DNA from: Myxococcales bacterium | Lineage (GTDB): Bacteria > Myxococcota_A > Polyangia > Palsa-1104 > JAEUJZ01 | Length of the DNA: 64,000 nucleotides | Assembly: GCA_016794505.1 (NCBI GenBank) | Contig: JAEUJZ010000014.1 | Span: 79,595 to 143,594 of the forward strand | Direction: 5' to 3' | In this document: one piece after another, positions 1-9,746 of the stretch | Position numbering within the stretch: the first letter of the stretch is position 1 | How the letters are laid out: each line of letters opens with the position of its first letter | Made by a program: the position numbers and the translations under genes | The notes under the pieces: generated by a model | What the model saw: the letters and a program-made list of their open reading frames with translations, nothing else | Databases searched by the model: none | Told to the model about the DNA's origin: nothing

Positions 1-1097
1 GCGGGGCCTGGGTCGGCGTGCTTTTGGCCGCGTTTTCGTTCGCACAGCTCTTTGGCGCGGCGCTGCTGGGACGGCTGTCGGATCGCTATGGGCGACGGCC
101 GGTCATGCTGATCAGCCTGATCGGATCGGCCCTGGCATTCACCGGGGCGGGCCTGGCGCAAAACTTGTGGCAGCTCATCGCCAGCCGCGCCTTGGCCGGT
201 CTTTTCGGCGGCAGCATCGCTACGGCCCAGGCCTATGTTGCCGACGTGACCGAGCCGAAGGACCGCGCCAAATACATGGGCCTGATCGGCGCCTCGATCG
301 GCATGGGCTTCGTGCTCGGCCCCTTCGTCGGAGCCGAGATGTCGCGCTTTGGCTTTTCAGCCGCGTCGTTCCTTGCGGCCGGTCTGTCGGTGTTCGATCT
401 GTTCTTGGCCCTTCTTTTTCTGAAAGAGCCCAGCCTGCATGCGGCACACGACGGCACAGAATTCGACGAAAAACCAAGCGGCGCAGCGCTGGCAGATCAG
501 CGACGACGCAGCCGCCGCGTGTCGCTTTTGTATGCGCTATCGCAGCCCGTGATCGGTCGCCTGCTTCTGGCGAGCTTTGTGACGTCGTTTGCGTTCGTCG
601 GGATGGAAGCGACCTTCGCCCTGCTGGGCAAGCAGCGCTTCGACCTGGGTCCAGCCACCATGGGTCGCTTCTTTGCCGCGATCGGCATCGTGCTGGCCAT
701 CGTGCAAGGCGGTGTCGTCGGACGCCTGGTGACCCGCTTGGGAGAGCGCCGCGTCGCGCTCATCGGCTCGCTGATCTTAACCGTCGCGCTCTTCGCCATT
801 CCATGGTCCCCCAAGCTGATCTGTCTGGGCGGCGTGATGCTGATCATGGCAACCGGCCAGGGTCTGCTTTTGCCGAGTACATCGACGCTGATCTCGCGCC
901 ATGCCCCCGCGTCGATGCAGGGCGGCATCTTGGGTGTCAATCAGTCGCTGTCAGCAGGAGCGCGGGCCGTCGGTCCCGTGATCGCAGGCGCCTTGTTTGA
1001 TGTCGACTTCCACGCACCCTATGTCGTAAGCGCGATCCTGGTCTTGGGGGTGGCGGTGGCCTTGGCTACGCTGCGCGATGCCCGCAGCCCAAGCTAA
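1..1097 (+). CDS. MFS drug/metabolite exporter, 5' end outside the window
   Basis: Proton-coupled inner-membrane exporter of the major facilitator superfamily, DHA1/TetA-like group. The frame is open to the window edge (codons from base 3) with no stop, so the true start is probably upstream; the GTG at 18 is only the first internal start codon. The loop 2-3 signature GRLSDRYGRRPV is clear, followed by the RALAGLFGG segment and a motif-C-like GMGFVLGPFVG, which is typical of drug/H+ antiporters. A hydrophilic central loop (near bases 430-540) separates the two halves, and further hydrophobic helices follow to the end. The C-terminal part has the expected LGVNQSLSAGARAVGPVIAG helix. The substrate cannot be told. 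The next gene is 94 bp downstream on the same strand. Confidence 0.85.
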   Translation, partial: GAWVGVLLAAFSFAQLFGAALLGRLSDRYGRRPVMLISLIGSALAFTGAGLAQNLWQLIASRALAGLFGGSIATAQAYVADVTEPKDRAKYMGLIGASIGMGFVLGPFVGAEMSRFGFSAASFLAAGLSVFDLFLALLFLKEPSLHAAHDGTEFDEKPSGAALADQRRRSRRVSLLYALSQPVIGRLLLASFVTSFAFVGMEATFALLGKQRFDLGPATMGRFFAAIGIVLAIVQGGVVGRLVTRLGERRVALIGSLILTVALFAIPWSPKLICLGGVMLIMATGQGLLLPSTSTLISRHAPASMQGGILGVNQSLSAGARAVGPVIAGALFDVDFHAPYVVSAILVLGVAVALATLRDARSPS

Positions 1098-1191
1098 GCG
1101 CGCCCCCAGTCGTGCAGTCGTGCAAACGACGCGCAGGCCACAGCGTTTCGGGTAGAGTGGGGCCCGTTTTGAGACCCCTTTCGAGACCGCG

Positions 1192-2364
1192 ATGCGCATC
1201 GGCGTAGACTTTGGCCTGACCAACCTGCGGGCCGCATACATCGACCACGGCAAGCCGGTCCTCGTCGAGACCTTGACGGGGCGGCGGGCGCTGCCAGCCG
1301 TGGTAGGCATCGACAAGAGTGGCCGGCTGCATGTCGGCGACAGCGCCAAGAACCAGCTCTTGCTAGAGCCGGATCGCGCCGTGGCCCGCTTGCGACGCCT
1401 GCTGGGCACCAGCCAGCGCGTGCTCTTGGGCGGACAGAGCTTTTCACCGCAGGAGCTTGCCGCGGTGCTTCTGGCCCAGGTTCGCGAACTCTCCGAGACG
1501 CGCTGCGGTCACGCGGTCCACGACATCACACTGGCTGTGCCCTGTGAATTCACATCCGATCAGCAAGCCGCGGTACGCGATGCCGCCATGCTGGCTGGCT
1601 TTCGTCAGATTCGATTGGTGCGCGAACCCGAAGCCGTGGTCGCGGCCTATGGCATTGCACCCGCCGACGTGCAGCTCGGTGAACAGATCCTGGTCTGTGA
1701 TCTGGGCGCCCGCGCCTGCGAGGCCGCGATCGTCGAGCGAGAAGGCGAGCGCCCGCTGCCTCTCGACATCGAGCGCGTCGATCTGATCGATTACACCCTG
1801 GCCGCTGATTCCCCGCTTTCGACACGACCTGCCGAAAAGCCGGCGGCGCTGGTGATCAAAAGCAGCAGCGCCGTGGCGATCGGCAGCGAGGTCTGCGACG
1901 CACATATCGTCAGCCACCTGTCGCATCTGTACGAGCGCGAGTTCGGCGTGTCGCCGCAAGGCAGCCGCAAGGCCCTGGCCCGCCTGCGCATGGCTGCCGA
2001 GTGGGTAAAGCACACGCTAAGCCAGCGCGAGACGACGACCGTGCGCCTGCCCGAGATCCTGCACATCGGCGATGCCAGCTTGGATCTAGAAGCCGAGCTT
2101 TCCCGCGAACAGCTTGAGCTTCTGGTCGAAGACGAGCTGCGCCGCAGCCTGGAGTGCGTCGAGATTGTGCAGCGCAAGACCGCATTTTCCGGCAGCCGAT
2201 TGTCAGCGGTTCTGCTTTCGGGAGGCGGCGCCGAGATGCCGCTGTTTCGTCGCCTGATCTCGGCCCTGCTGCCGATCGAGCCACGCCCGCTGCCCACCGA
2301 GGACGCGCTATCGCCCCAGAGCGCCATTGCCTGCGGAGCGGCGCTGCTCGGGCCCGGCGCATGA
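1192..2364 (+). CDS. Hsp70/DnaK-like ATPase-domain protein without substrate-binding domain
   Basis: 390 residues, the size of an Hsp70 nucleotide-binding domain alone; there is no beta-sandwich substrate domain or lid. The phosphate-1 strand reads IGVDFGLTNLRAAY near the N terminus, the EPEAVVAAYGI segment matches the Hsp70 EPTAAALAYG strand, and LLSGGGAEMPLFRRL matches the adenosine motif (usually VGGSTRMP). The phosphate-2 motif, normally DLGGGTFDVS, is degraded to CDLGARACEAA, so the glycine run and the catalytic threonine are missing. The lysine region near residue 70 also reads AVARLRRLLG rather than the usual KRLIG. The protein may bind nucleotide but hydrolyse it poorly, or act as a scaffold. 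The RND exporter follows 31 bp downstream, so co-transcription is likely. Family membership is clear; the role is unknown. Confidence 0.8.
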   Translation: MRIGVDFGLTNLRAAYIDHGKPVLVETLTGRRALPAVVGIDKSGRLHVGDSAKNQLLLEPDRAVARLRRLLGTSQRVLLGGQSFSPQELAAVLLAQVRELSETRCGHAVHDITLAVPCEFTSDQQAAVRDAAMLAGFRQIRLVREPEAVVAAYGIAPADVQLGEQILVCDLGARACEAAIVEREGERPLPLDIERVDLIDYTLAADSPLSTRPAEKPAALVIKSSSAVAIGSEVCDAHIVSHLSHLYEREFGVSPQGSRKALARLRMAAEWVKHTLSQRETTTVRLPEILHIGDASLDLEAELSREQLELLVEDELRRSLECVEIVQRKTAFSGSRLSAVLLSGGGAEMPLFRRLISALLPIEPRPLPTEDALSPQSAIACGAALLGPGA

Positions 2365-2395
2365 TCTTTCGACCTCTTGCGGAACGGATGCGGAC

Positions 2396-5074
2396 ATGAC
2401 GCAGACTTCCCCTGTATCGCCCGCTGAATCGATGCGTCCCCCAAGCTGGCTGGCTCGTCTGACCCAACGGCTGCTTTCGCGGCCCGGCCGCTTGCTGTGT
2501 GCGCTCACGCTGCTGTCGCTTGTCTGCCTGCCGCTTTTGCGCCGCCTGAACCTGCAGGGCGATCTGATCGACATGCTGCCGCGCTCGTCGCAAGCCGCGC
2601 AGACCTTCGCCCGCTTCACCCGCGATCTGGGGGCTGGGCAAGAGCTGATCGTCTTGGTGACCGCAGGCAGCGCCGCCGATCGCGAACGCCTGCCGAGCTT
2701 CGCCGACGACTACGCCGCCGCCTTGCTGAAGCACCCCGATGTGCAGCAGGTCACGCATCGCATCGGCATGGGCTCGCTGAGCTATCTGCGTGACCACTTG
2801 TTCCTGCTGCTCAACGACGCCGATCTCGATGAGCTAGAGCGGCGCGTTTCGCCGGCAGGACTTACGCAGCAAGCCTCGCGTCTGCGTGGCTTGATCTCGG
2901 CGCCAGGTGGCAGCGCCATGGCTCCGCTTCTGACCACAGATCCGCTGGAGCTGATCCCGCGCGTCGCATCGCGTCTGCAGGCACAAAGCGGCCTGCCCGT
3001 CGACGCTCAGAGCGGTTATCTGCGCACCGCCGATGGCAGCGCACTGATTTTGAAGGTGCGCCCGCGCTTTGCGCCGATGGACTTTCAGCGCGGCGATGCG
3101 CTGATGCGCGATGCCATCGCCCTCGCCCGCCGCTTGGGTGCCGAGCCCGCGACGCAGCCAGAACAAAGCTGGCTTGCGACGTGGCTGCGCCGCTTGGGCC
3201 CGCTGGGCAGCAATCCCCAGATCACCCAGTTTTCCGACGAAGCCCATCCCGGCCTGCGCGTCGGCTTTACGGGCGCGTACGCCTTTCCGCCGTATTACCG
3301 AAACTGGATCGAGCAAGACATGACACGATCCACGGTGCTGTCGGTGGGCGCCGTGCTCTTGCTGTTTGCCTTGTTTTTCCGCTCGCTGCGCATCCTGCCG
3401 TGGGTCCTGATTCCGCTGGGCTTTGCCGGCCTGTGGACCGCCGTCGCCGCGACGTTTTTGTTCGGCCGCTTGTCGGGCGTGTCGATGGCGTTTTCAAGCA
3501 TCTTGGTCGCCATCGGTATCGACCTGCCGATTCAGCTCTACAGCCGCTTGCGCGAAGAGCTCTGCCAGTCGGCCACTTCACAGGGCAGCGCCCAGGACTT
3601 TCCTTCGACGGTCAGCGCCGTCGTCGCCAAGCTGGCTGGGCCCTCGATTGTCGCGACGCTGGGACCGGCCGCTGTGTTCATCGCCTGCGGCCTCAGCGAT
3701 TACCAAGGACTGAACCAGCTCGGTGTGCTGGCCGGGCTGGGGCTTTTGCTCAATGCGGTGGCCATGCTGACGGTCTTTCCTGCGCTGCTCATGCTGTTGC
3801 CGCCGCGCTTGTGGTGGCGTCCGCTGGCCATAAAGTCGCTGGACCGCGGCCTGCTGTCGACTCTCGGTCGCTTGGGCAGCCAGCGACCGCGCAGCGTGCT
3901 TGCACTCTCCGCCGTGCTGCTGCTTCTTTCCATCCCATGGGCCCGTCGCGTGCAGTTTTCCGAGCGCTTGTTCGCGCTAGAGCCTGGCGATATGCCGCCG
4001 GCTCTTACGCAGGTCGAGCTCTCGCGGCGCTTCGGTGAACAGCAGCGCTTCATGGTCGTACTGCTGACCGATACCGACCACGAGCGCGCTCTTGTGCGCG
4101 CCGATCGCTGGCACGCCGCCGTCGAGACCCTGCGCACGCAAGGCAGCCTGCGCGGTTATGAGTCGGTCTCGGCCCTGGTACCCTCAGCGACGACACAACA
4201 GGCACGCATGCAGCGCCTGGCTAAGCTGGATCTCCCGTCCGTGGCGGCGCGCTTTGCACAGGCGCTCAGCGACGCAGGCTTTGATACCGCCCCGTTCGCC
4301 GACGCGCTTTCACGCATGGAGCGCGCCGGTCGGAACCCCAGCCCACTTTCCCTGTCCGGCTTGGCCGCCACCGAGCTTGGCTTCTTGGTCCGAACCCACG
4401 TCGCCGATCTTCCCAGTGGCGAGCGCTTGGTGGCGCTGTACCTGTTCGTGCCCGTCGATCAACAGCTGGACAAAACCGTGGCTGCGCTGAAGGCGCAGAC
4501 CCTCGATCCTGCGCTGGGCGGAGCGATCACCGGCTTGCCGCTTTTGGAACACGAGCTCCGCGCGCTGCTGTCCGTGGATCTTCTGCGCGTCAGCTTGGCC
4601 TCGGTGGTGGCCGTGGTGCTGCTGCTTGCGATCTATTACCGGCGCCTGCGCCCGCTGCTCGCCGTGCTGCTGCCTCTCTCGGTCGCCTGGGCCGTGTTTG
4701 CGGCGGCGCTGGCGCTGCTGCGCATTCCGCTCAACCTGTACAACCTGATCGCGATCCCGCTGTGCATTGGCTATGGCATCGACGATCACATCTTTATGGT
4801 TCATCGCCACGAAAGCGAGCCGCCCGCCACGCGCAATCCGACGCGCGTTCTATCAACGATCGGTCGCGCCGTGATCTTGACCTCGCTGGCCACCATCGCC
4901 GGCTTTGCGGGCCTGATCCCCGCGCACTTCTTGGGCCTGCGCCACCTCGGCCTAGCCGGAGCGCTGTCGGTTCTTCTGTGCTTGCTCGTCGCGCTCCTGA
5001 TCCTGCCCGCCCTGCTCCACCTTCTGTGGCCTTCTCAGACGGACACGCCGCCGCCAAGCGACGCGAAAAACTAG
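2396..5074 (+). CDS. RND-superfamily exporter, MMPL/HpnN-like
   Basis: Large inner-membrane transporter of about 892 residues with the duplicated RND plan. It has an N-terminal helix (near residues 24-45), a periplasmic loop, a five- to six-helix MMPL block with the VAIGIDLPIQLYSRL segment, a second helix and periplasmic loop, and a second block ending in LCIGYGIDDHIFMVHRHE. Size and layout fit the hopanoid-biosynthesis-associated HpnN group, which moves lipids to the outer membrane; related sterol and lipid exporters are also possible. No hopanoid synthesis genes lie in the window. An upstream in-frame start at 2327 would overlap the Hsp70-like gene by 38 bp. The ATG at 2396 is preferred because it follows that stop and has a GGAACGG sequence 8 bases upstream. 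Confidence 0.8.
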   Translation: MTQTSPVSPAESMRPPSWLARLTQRLLSRPGRLLCALTLLSLVCLPLLRRLNLQGDLIDMLPRSSQAAQTFARFTRDLGAGQELIVLVTAGSAADRERLPSFADDYAAALLKHPDVQQVTHRIGMGSLSYLRDHLFLLLNDADLDELERRVSPAGLTQQASRLRGLISAPGGSAMAPLLTTDPLELIPRVASRLQAQSGLPVDAQSGYLRTADGSALILKVRPRFAPMDFQRGDALMRDAIALARRLGAEPATQPEQSWLATWLRRLGPLGSNPQITQFSDEAHPGLRVGFTGAYAFPPYYRNWIEQDMTRSTVLSVGAVLLLFALFFRSLRILPWVLIPLGFAGLWTAVAATFLFGRLSGVSMAFSSILVAIGIDLPIQLYSRLREELCQSATSQGSAQDFPSTVSAVVAKLAGPSIVATLGPAAVFIACGLSDYQGLNQLGVLAGLGLLLNAVAMLTVFPALLMLLPPRLWWRPLAIKSLDRGLLSTLGRLGSQRPRSVLALSAVLLLLSIPWARRVQFSERLFALEPGDMPPALTQVELSRRFGEQQRFMVVLLTDTDHERALVRADRWHAAVETLRTQGSLRGYESVSALVPSATTQQARMQRLAKLDLPSVAARFAQALSDAGFDTAPFADALSRMERAGRNPSPLSLSGLAATELGFLVRTHVADLPSGERLVALYLFVPVDQQLDKTVAALKAQTLDPALGGAITGLPLLEHELRALLSVDLLRVSLASVVAVVLLLAIYYRRLRPLLAVLLPLSVAWAVFAAALALLRIPLNLYNLIAIPLCIGYGIDDHIFMVHRHESEPPATRNPTRVLSTIGRAVILTSLATIAGFAGLIPAHFLGLRHLGLAGALSVLLCLLVALLILPALLHLLWPSQTDTPPPSDAKN

Positions 5075-5230
5075 GCGGCAGCGCTAGGAACCTGCCGACT
5101 CGATGCGCACAAAAATCGGTTCCGAGCGCAGCTACGCCACGCGGATTGCGAAACCGCACGGTGTGCGTACGACGGTCTGACTGCGCGGCGCTGTTTACCG
5201 GGCGCGGGCTTTCAGCTAGCTTCGCGGCAT

Positions 5231-8200
5231 ATGACCAAATCGCTTAGCCATGCATCCCAAGACTGTGCTTCCCCGTCCACATCTGCCCCGCGTCCGCACT
5301 GGAGCTTGAACCAGCGGGCCGGGCAGTTTCCCGTCTTGGCCGCGATGCTCGATCGCGTGCTGATCTGCGACGGTGCCATGGGCACCATGATCCAGCGCGC
5401 CCGCCTGACGATTGCGGACTATGAAGGCAAAGAGGGCTGCCCCGAGATCCTGTGCCGCACCCGTCCCGATGTCATCGCCGATATCCATCGTCAGTACTTC
5501 GCCGCCGGGGCCGATGTCGTCGAGACCAACAGCTTTGGCAGCACGCCGCTGGTGCTCGGCGAGTACGCGATCGCGGACGAGGCCTTTGAGCTGTCGCGCC
5601 GCTCAGCAGCCATCGCCCGCGCGGTCGCCGACGAGTTCACCAAAGGCAGCCCGCACTTTCCGCGCTTCGTCGCTGGATCCGTCGGGCCGACCACCAAGCT
5701 GGTATCGCTGGGCCACCTGCCATACGACGAGCTGTTCGCATCGTACGTGACGCAGATCCATGGCCTTCTGGTGGGCGGCATCGACATCGTGCAGATCGAG
5801 ACGGCGCAGGACATCTTGGGCGTCAAGTGTGCGGTCTTGGCCGCTCGTCGCGCCATGCAGCTTGCCGGCCGCGAAGTGCCGATCATCGCGCAGGTGACGA
5901 TCGAGACGACCGGCACCATGCTCATCGGCACCGAGATCGCCGCGGCGCTGCCCGCCTTGGAAGCGCTGGACATCGATGTCATTGGCCTAAACTGCGCCAC
6001 CGGCCCCGATCTGATGCACGAGCACGTGCGCTTCCTGGGCGAAAACGCGGCGCGCTTGGTATCGGTGCTGCCCAACGCCGGCCTGCCCCGCAACGAAAAC
6101 GGCGTCGCCAAGTACGACCTGACGCCCGAGAGCTTGGCCGATTATCACGAGCGCTTCGTGCGCGACTATGGCGTCGCATTGATCGGTGGCTGCTGCGGCA
6201 CCAACCCCGCGCACATCGCCGCGCTGTCAAAGCGCCTGCGCGGTCCCGATGGCAAGACGCCGCGCCCCGCCGCGCGCCCGCAGCCAGGTCCATCGCAGGC
6301 CACGTCGCTGTATCTGTCGGTGAACCTGCGTCAGGATCCACCGCCTTTGATCATCGGCGAGCGCAGCAACGCCAACGGCAGCAAGAAATTCCGCGAGCTT
6401 TTGCTGCGCGAAGACTTCGATGGCCTGGTCGAGATCGGCCGCGAACAGATCGCCGAAGGCGCACACCTGATCGATGTCTGCGTCGCGTATGTCGGCCGCG
6501 ATGAAGTGCGCGATATGCAGGAAGTGCTGCGGCGGTACTCAACGCAGATCAACCTGCCCCTGGTCATCGACACGACGCAGCTCGATGTGTTGGAAGCGGC
6601 GCTCAAGATGCTCGGCGGGCGCGCGATCGTGAACTCGGTCAACTTGGAAGACGGCGAAGAAAAAGCCAACCGCATCTGCCAGCTTGCGCGCGAGTACGGC
6701 GCTGGCCTGATCGCGCTGACCATCGACGAAGAAGGCATGGCCAAGACCGCTGCGCGCAAGATCGCGGTGGCCCGTCGCCTGTATGACATCGCCTGCGGTC
6801 GCTGGGGCATCGATCCCGGCGCGCTTCTGTTTGATCCGCTGACGTTTACGATCGGCTCGGGCGATGCCGACAGCCGCGACGCCGCGATCCAGACCTTGGA
6901 AGGCGTGCAGGGTATTAAAGAGGCGCTGCCCGGCGTCAAGACCGTGCTCGGTGTCAGCAACGTCAGCTTTGGTCTGAAGCCGTATGCCCGACAGATCTTG
7001 AACTCGGTGTTCTTGGCCGAAGCGATTCAGGTTGGGCTCGACGCTGCGATCGTAAGTCCGGCCAAGATCCTGCCTTTGGCGAAGCTCTCGCCCGACGACA
7101 TTCAGGTGACGCGCGATCTGATCTATGACCAGCGGCGCGAAGGGTACGATCCGCTGTTCGCGTTCATGTCGCGCTTTGCCGATGCCAAGGCCGAATCGGG
7201 CAGTGCGCTCGGTGAGACCGGCCCACTGGAAGAGCGCTTGGCCCGCCGCATCATCGACGGAAAGAAGCTCGGCATCGAGACGCTTTTGGAAGAGGCGCTG
7301 AATGCTGGCTACAGGCCGCTCGACATCATCAACAAGATCCTGCTCGAAGGCATGAAGAAGGTCGGTGACCTGTTTGGCTCGGGTCAGATGCAGCTTCCGT
7401 TCGTGCTGCAGTCCGCCGAGACGATGAAGACCGCGGTCGCCTATCTGGAACCGTTTATGGAGCGGATCGAAGGCAGCGAAAAAGGCGTCATCGTCCTCGC
7501 CACGGTCAAAGGCGACGTCCACGACATCGGCAAGAACCTCGTCGACATCATTCTGTCGAACAACGGCTATCGCGTACTGAACCTGGGCATCAAGCAGCCA
7601 GCGGACACGATCTTGGACGCGGCCGAGCGCGAAAAAGCCGACGCCATCGGCATGTCGGGTCTGTTGGTGAAATCGACGGTGGTGATGAAAGAAAACCTAG
7701 AGCTGATGGCCAGCCGCGGGCTGTCAATTCCCGTCCTGTGTGGGGGCGCGGCCCTGACGCGCGGCTATGTCGAAGGCGCGCTCTCGTCGGCGTACCGCAC
7801 GGGCGAGGTCTATTACGGCGCCGATGCCTTCACCGGCCTGCGCTTGATGGACGAGCTTTGCGGTCACGTCGCGCCGGAAGCGCGCACGCTGACAGGACCC
7901 GGCCGCAAAAAAATGCAGGCCCGCACGGCGCAAAAGGCCCTGCTGCGAACCGAGCGCGAAGAGGCCGCCATGGCCCTGGCCGTCGAGTATGTGCCGTCGG
8001 ATGTACCGCCTGCGCAGCACATTCCCAAGCCGCCCTTTTTCGGCACACGCGTGCTCGGCCCGCGCGAGCTCGATCTGAACAAGGTCTTTCCGTTCATCAA
8101 CCGCCGCGTGCTGTTCCGTGGCCAGTGGCAGTACCGACGCGGCCGTCGCGTCGAGGCCGAGTACCGCCACTTTGTCGCCGAGACCGTCGAGCCCAAGTTC

Positions 8201-8848
8201 CATTTCTGGTGTCAGCGCGTCATCGAGCGCAAGTGGCTAGAGCCACAGGCAATCTATGGCTTTTTCCCCTGCTATGCCGACGGCAACGATCTCGTGGTGC
8301 TGCATCCACCGGACAGCGCGACGCCCTTTGCCGTCGCTGAACGCTTCGCATTTCCGCGCCAGCCGCAGGGCCGCCGCCTGTGCATCAGCGACTTCTTCCG
8401 CAGGCGCGAGGTCGCAGAAAAAGAAGGCTACGACGTCGTCGGTGTCAGCGTTGTGACGGTCGGCGCCATCGCATCCCAGACGGAAGCGCGGCTGTTTGAA
8501 AAGCATCGCTACGACGACTACCTGCACTTCCACGGCCTTGCTGTCGAGACCGCCGAAGCACTGGCCGAGTTCGTACACAAGCGAGCGCGCCATGACCTAG
8601 GCATCTCGGCGTTTGACGCGCCCTTGATCGAGCAGCTTTTTGGGCAGGGCTATCAAGGCAGCCGCTACAGCTTTGGCTATCCCGCCTGCCCGCGGCTCGA
8701 AGATCACGTGCCGCTGTTCCGCCTGCTTGGCGCCGAGCGCATCGGCCTGTCGCTGTCCGAAGAGTTTCAGATCGTCCCCGAACAGTCGACAGCGGCCCTG
8801 CTCTGTCACCACCCCGAGGCCAAGTACTTCAGCATCACGGCGCAATAA
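5231..8848 (+). CDS. metH: cobalamin-dependent methionine synthase
   Basis: Transfers the methyl group of 5-methyltetrahydrofolate to homocysteine, giving methionine, through enzyme-bound methylcobalamin in the cytoplasm. At 1205 residues it is full length with all four modules. The homocysteine domain (about 35-350) shows DGAMGTMIQ and the zinc ligands in GLNC and GGCCG (about 320). The pterin-binding domain (about 370-640) starts with IIGERSNANGSKKF. The cap and B12-binding domains contain the cobalt-ligand signature DVHDIGKN at about 761-768 and the SGLLVKSTVVMKENLE strand. The C-terminal AdoMet-dependent reactivation domain runs to the end. The first 30 or so residues are a non-conserved extension. 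The 156-bp gap upstream shows no convincing riboswitch. The gene converges on the lipoprotein gene at 8904. Confidence 0.97.
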   Translation: MTKSLSHASQDCASPSTSAPRPHWSLNQRAGQFPVLAAMLDRVLICDGAMGTMIQRARLTIADYEGKEGCPEILCRTRPDVIADIHRQYFAAGADVVETNSFGSTPLVLGEYAIADEAFELSRRSAAIARAVADEFTKGSPHFPRFVAGSVGPTTKLVSLGHLPYDELFASYVTQIHGLLVGGIDIVQIETAQDILGVKCAVLAARRAMQLAGREVPIIAQVTIETTGTMLIGTEIAAALPALEALDIDVIGLNCATGPDLMHEHVRFLGENAARLVSVLPNAGLPRNENGVAKYDLTPESLADYHERFVRDYGVALIGGCCGTNPAHIAALSKRLRGPDGKTPRPAARPQPGPSQATSLYLSVNLRQDPPPLIIGERSNANGSKKFRELLLREDFDGLVEIGREQIAEGAHLIDVCVAYVGRDEVRDMQEVLRRYSTQINLPLVIDTTQLDVLEAALKMLGGRAIVNSVNLEDGEEKANRICQLAREYGAGLIALTIDEEGMAKTAARKIAVARRLYDIACGRWGIDPGALLFDPLTFTIGSGDADSRDAAIQTLEGVQGIKEALPGVKTVLGVSNVSFGLKPYARQILNSVFLAEAIQVGLDAAIVSPAKILPLAKLSPDDIQVTRDLIYDQRREGYDPLFAFMSRFADAKAESGSALGETGPLEERLARRIIDGKKLGIETLLEEALNAGYRPLDIINKILLEGMKKVGDLFGSGQMQLPFVLQSAETMKTAVAYLEPFMERIEGSEKGVIVLATVKGDVHDIGKNLVDIILSNNGYRVLNLGIKQPADTILDAAEREKADAIGMSGLLVKSTVVMKENLELMASRGLSIPVLCGGAALTRGYVEGALSSAYRTGEVYYGADAFTGLRLMDELCGHVAPEARTLTGPGRKKMQARTAQKALLRTEREEAAMALAVEYVPSDVPPAQHIPKPPFFGTRVLGPRELDLNKVFPFINRRVLFRGQWQYRRGRRVEAEYRHFVAETVEPKFHFWCQRVIERKWLEPQAIYGFFPCYADGNDLVVLHPPDSATPFAVAERFAFPRQPQGRRLCISDFFRRREVAEKEGYDVVGVSVVTVGAIASQTEARLFEKHRYDDYLHFHGLAVETAEALAEFVHKRARHDLGISAFDAPLIEQLFGQGYQGSRYSFGYPACPRLEDHVPLFRLLGAERIGLSLSEEFQIVPEQSTAALLCHHPEAKYFSITAQ

Positions 8849-8903
8849 GCGGCGCCGCAGCGCGCCCCCGCGCGCGTGTGCCCTTGCGGGCCACGGCTGT
8901 CCG

Positions 8904-9629
8904 CTAGCGCAGCGGCGGGGCGAGGAACGGACGGAACGCCTGGCTGGCCTGCGCCACCTGGTTCTGCGCCGCGGTGACGCTCAGGTACACCGAGCCCGTC
9001 TTGATCTCGCTCTGCAGCGCCGCGCTCTGGCTCTGCGAAAGCTCAAGCCGCTTGAGGTCGACGCCCGTCCACTGCGACGGCGACGCCTTGGGCTGGTTTA
9101 GAAGCTGCGCGGTCAGCGTCGGGCACGGATCCATGACACAGACCGTCGTGTTGCTCTTCACCGTGTAATAGCGATCGGCGTCGAAGTTGTCGCTGGTCTT
9201 GTCGCTGACCTGAACGCTGGCGCGCGACACCTGCAGCACCGTCACCTTTTGACCATAGGCCGTCGCCGTCGTGCGCTTGCCCGAGATCAGCATGTTGGCG
9301 CGCTGCGCCTCGGCATCCTTGACCTGCTGCGCGCTCAGCTTGAGGCCACGCCAGTCAAAGCGATAGATCGGCTCGACGCTGCTGCTGTTGACTTGGCGCA
9401 CCTCTGCCGTCGGACAGGGCGGAATGATGCAGGCGATGGGGCCAGGCATGGGACGCACCCAGACCACCTGGCTGCTGCTGGCGCTATCGGCCTTTTCCTC
9501 ATCGACGCTGTAAAGCGGCAGCGAGTCCAGATCGAGGTCGGCATCGGCATCGGGCGCACAACCAATCAACGCCATCGTCGGAGCGACGAGGGCAGCGAAC
9601 AAAGTTACCGTACGAGCTAAGGTCTTCAT
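8904..9629 (-). CDS. secreted lipoprotein with internal duplication, DUF6748-like
   Basis: 241-residue predicted lipoprotein. A short positive N terminus and hydrophobic stretch end in the lipobox LIGC, followed by an acidic linker. The rest contains two copies of one module. The first begins ACIIPPCPTAEVRQVN (about residue 67) and leads to FDWRGLKLSAQQ. The second begins VCVMDPCPTLTAQLLN (about 162) and leads to VDLKRLELSQSQ. Each module pairs two cysteines and ends in a helix. The pattern recalls the DUF6748 proteins common in myxobacteria, but that assignment is from memory. The start is supported by AAGGAGG at 7 bases. The gene stands alone between metH (convergent) and the kinase remnant. 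No function is known. Confidence 0.75.
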   Translation of the reverse strand: MKTLARTVTLFAALVAPTMALIGCAPDADADLDLDSLPLYSVDEEKADSASSSQVVWVRPMPGPIACIIPPCPTAEVRQVNSSSVEPIYRFDWRGLKLSAQQVKDAEAQRANMLISGKRTTATAYGQKVTVLQVSRASVQVSDKTSDNFDADRYYTVKSNTTVCVMDPCPTLTAQLLNQPKASPSQWTGVDLKRLELSQSQSAALQSEIKTGSVYLSVTAAQNQVAQASQAFRPFLAPPLR

Positions 9630-9746
9630 GGCAGCCTCCTTGAGGGCACGGGCATTCTCTGTAAGCCCCTGTAGGCCGTCAAGCGATTCAGCCGGCCCGA
9701 GGGCGCCCGCCGCGATGACGCCGCCACATCCGATCTTATCGTGAAA

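Noticed and set aside
1910..2797. Long antisense frames opposite the Hsp70-like and RND genes
   Set aside because: They are shadows caused by high third-position G+C; the translations are Arg/Ala-rich with no domain.
5075..5230. Possible cobalamin or SAH riboswitch upstream of metH
   Set aside because: A sequence near 5083-5095 (AGGAACCTGCC) faintly resembles a B12 box and one near 5121-5137 an SAH-riboswitch start, but the other conserved elements are missing and the space is too short. An Infernal search with the Rfam cobalamin and SAH models would settle it.
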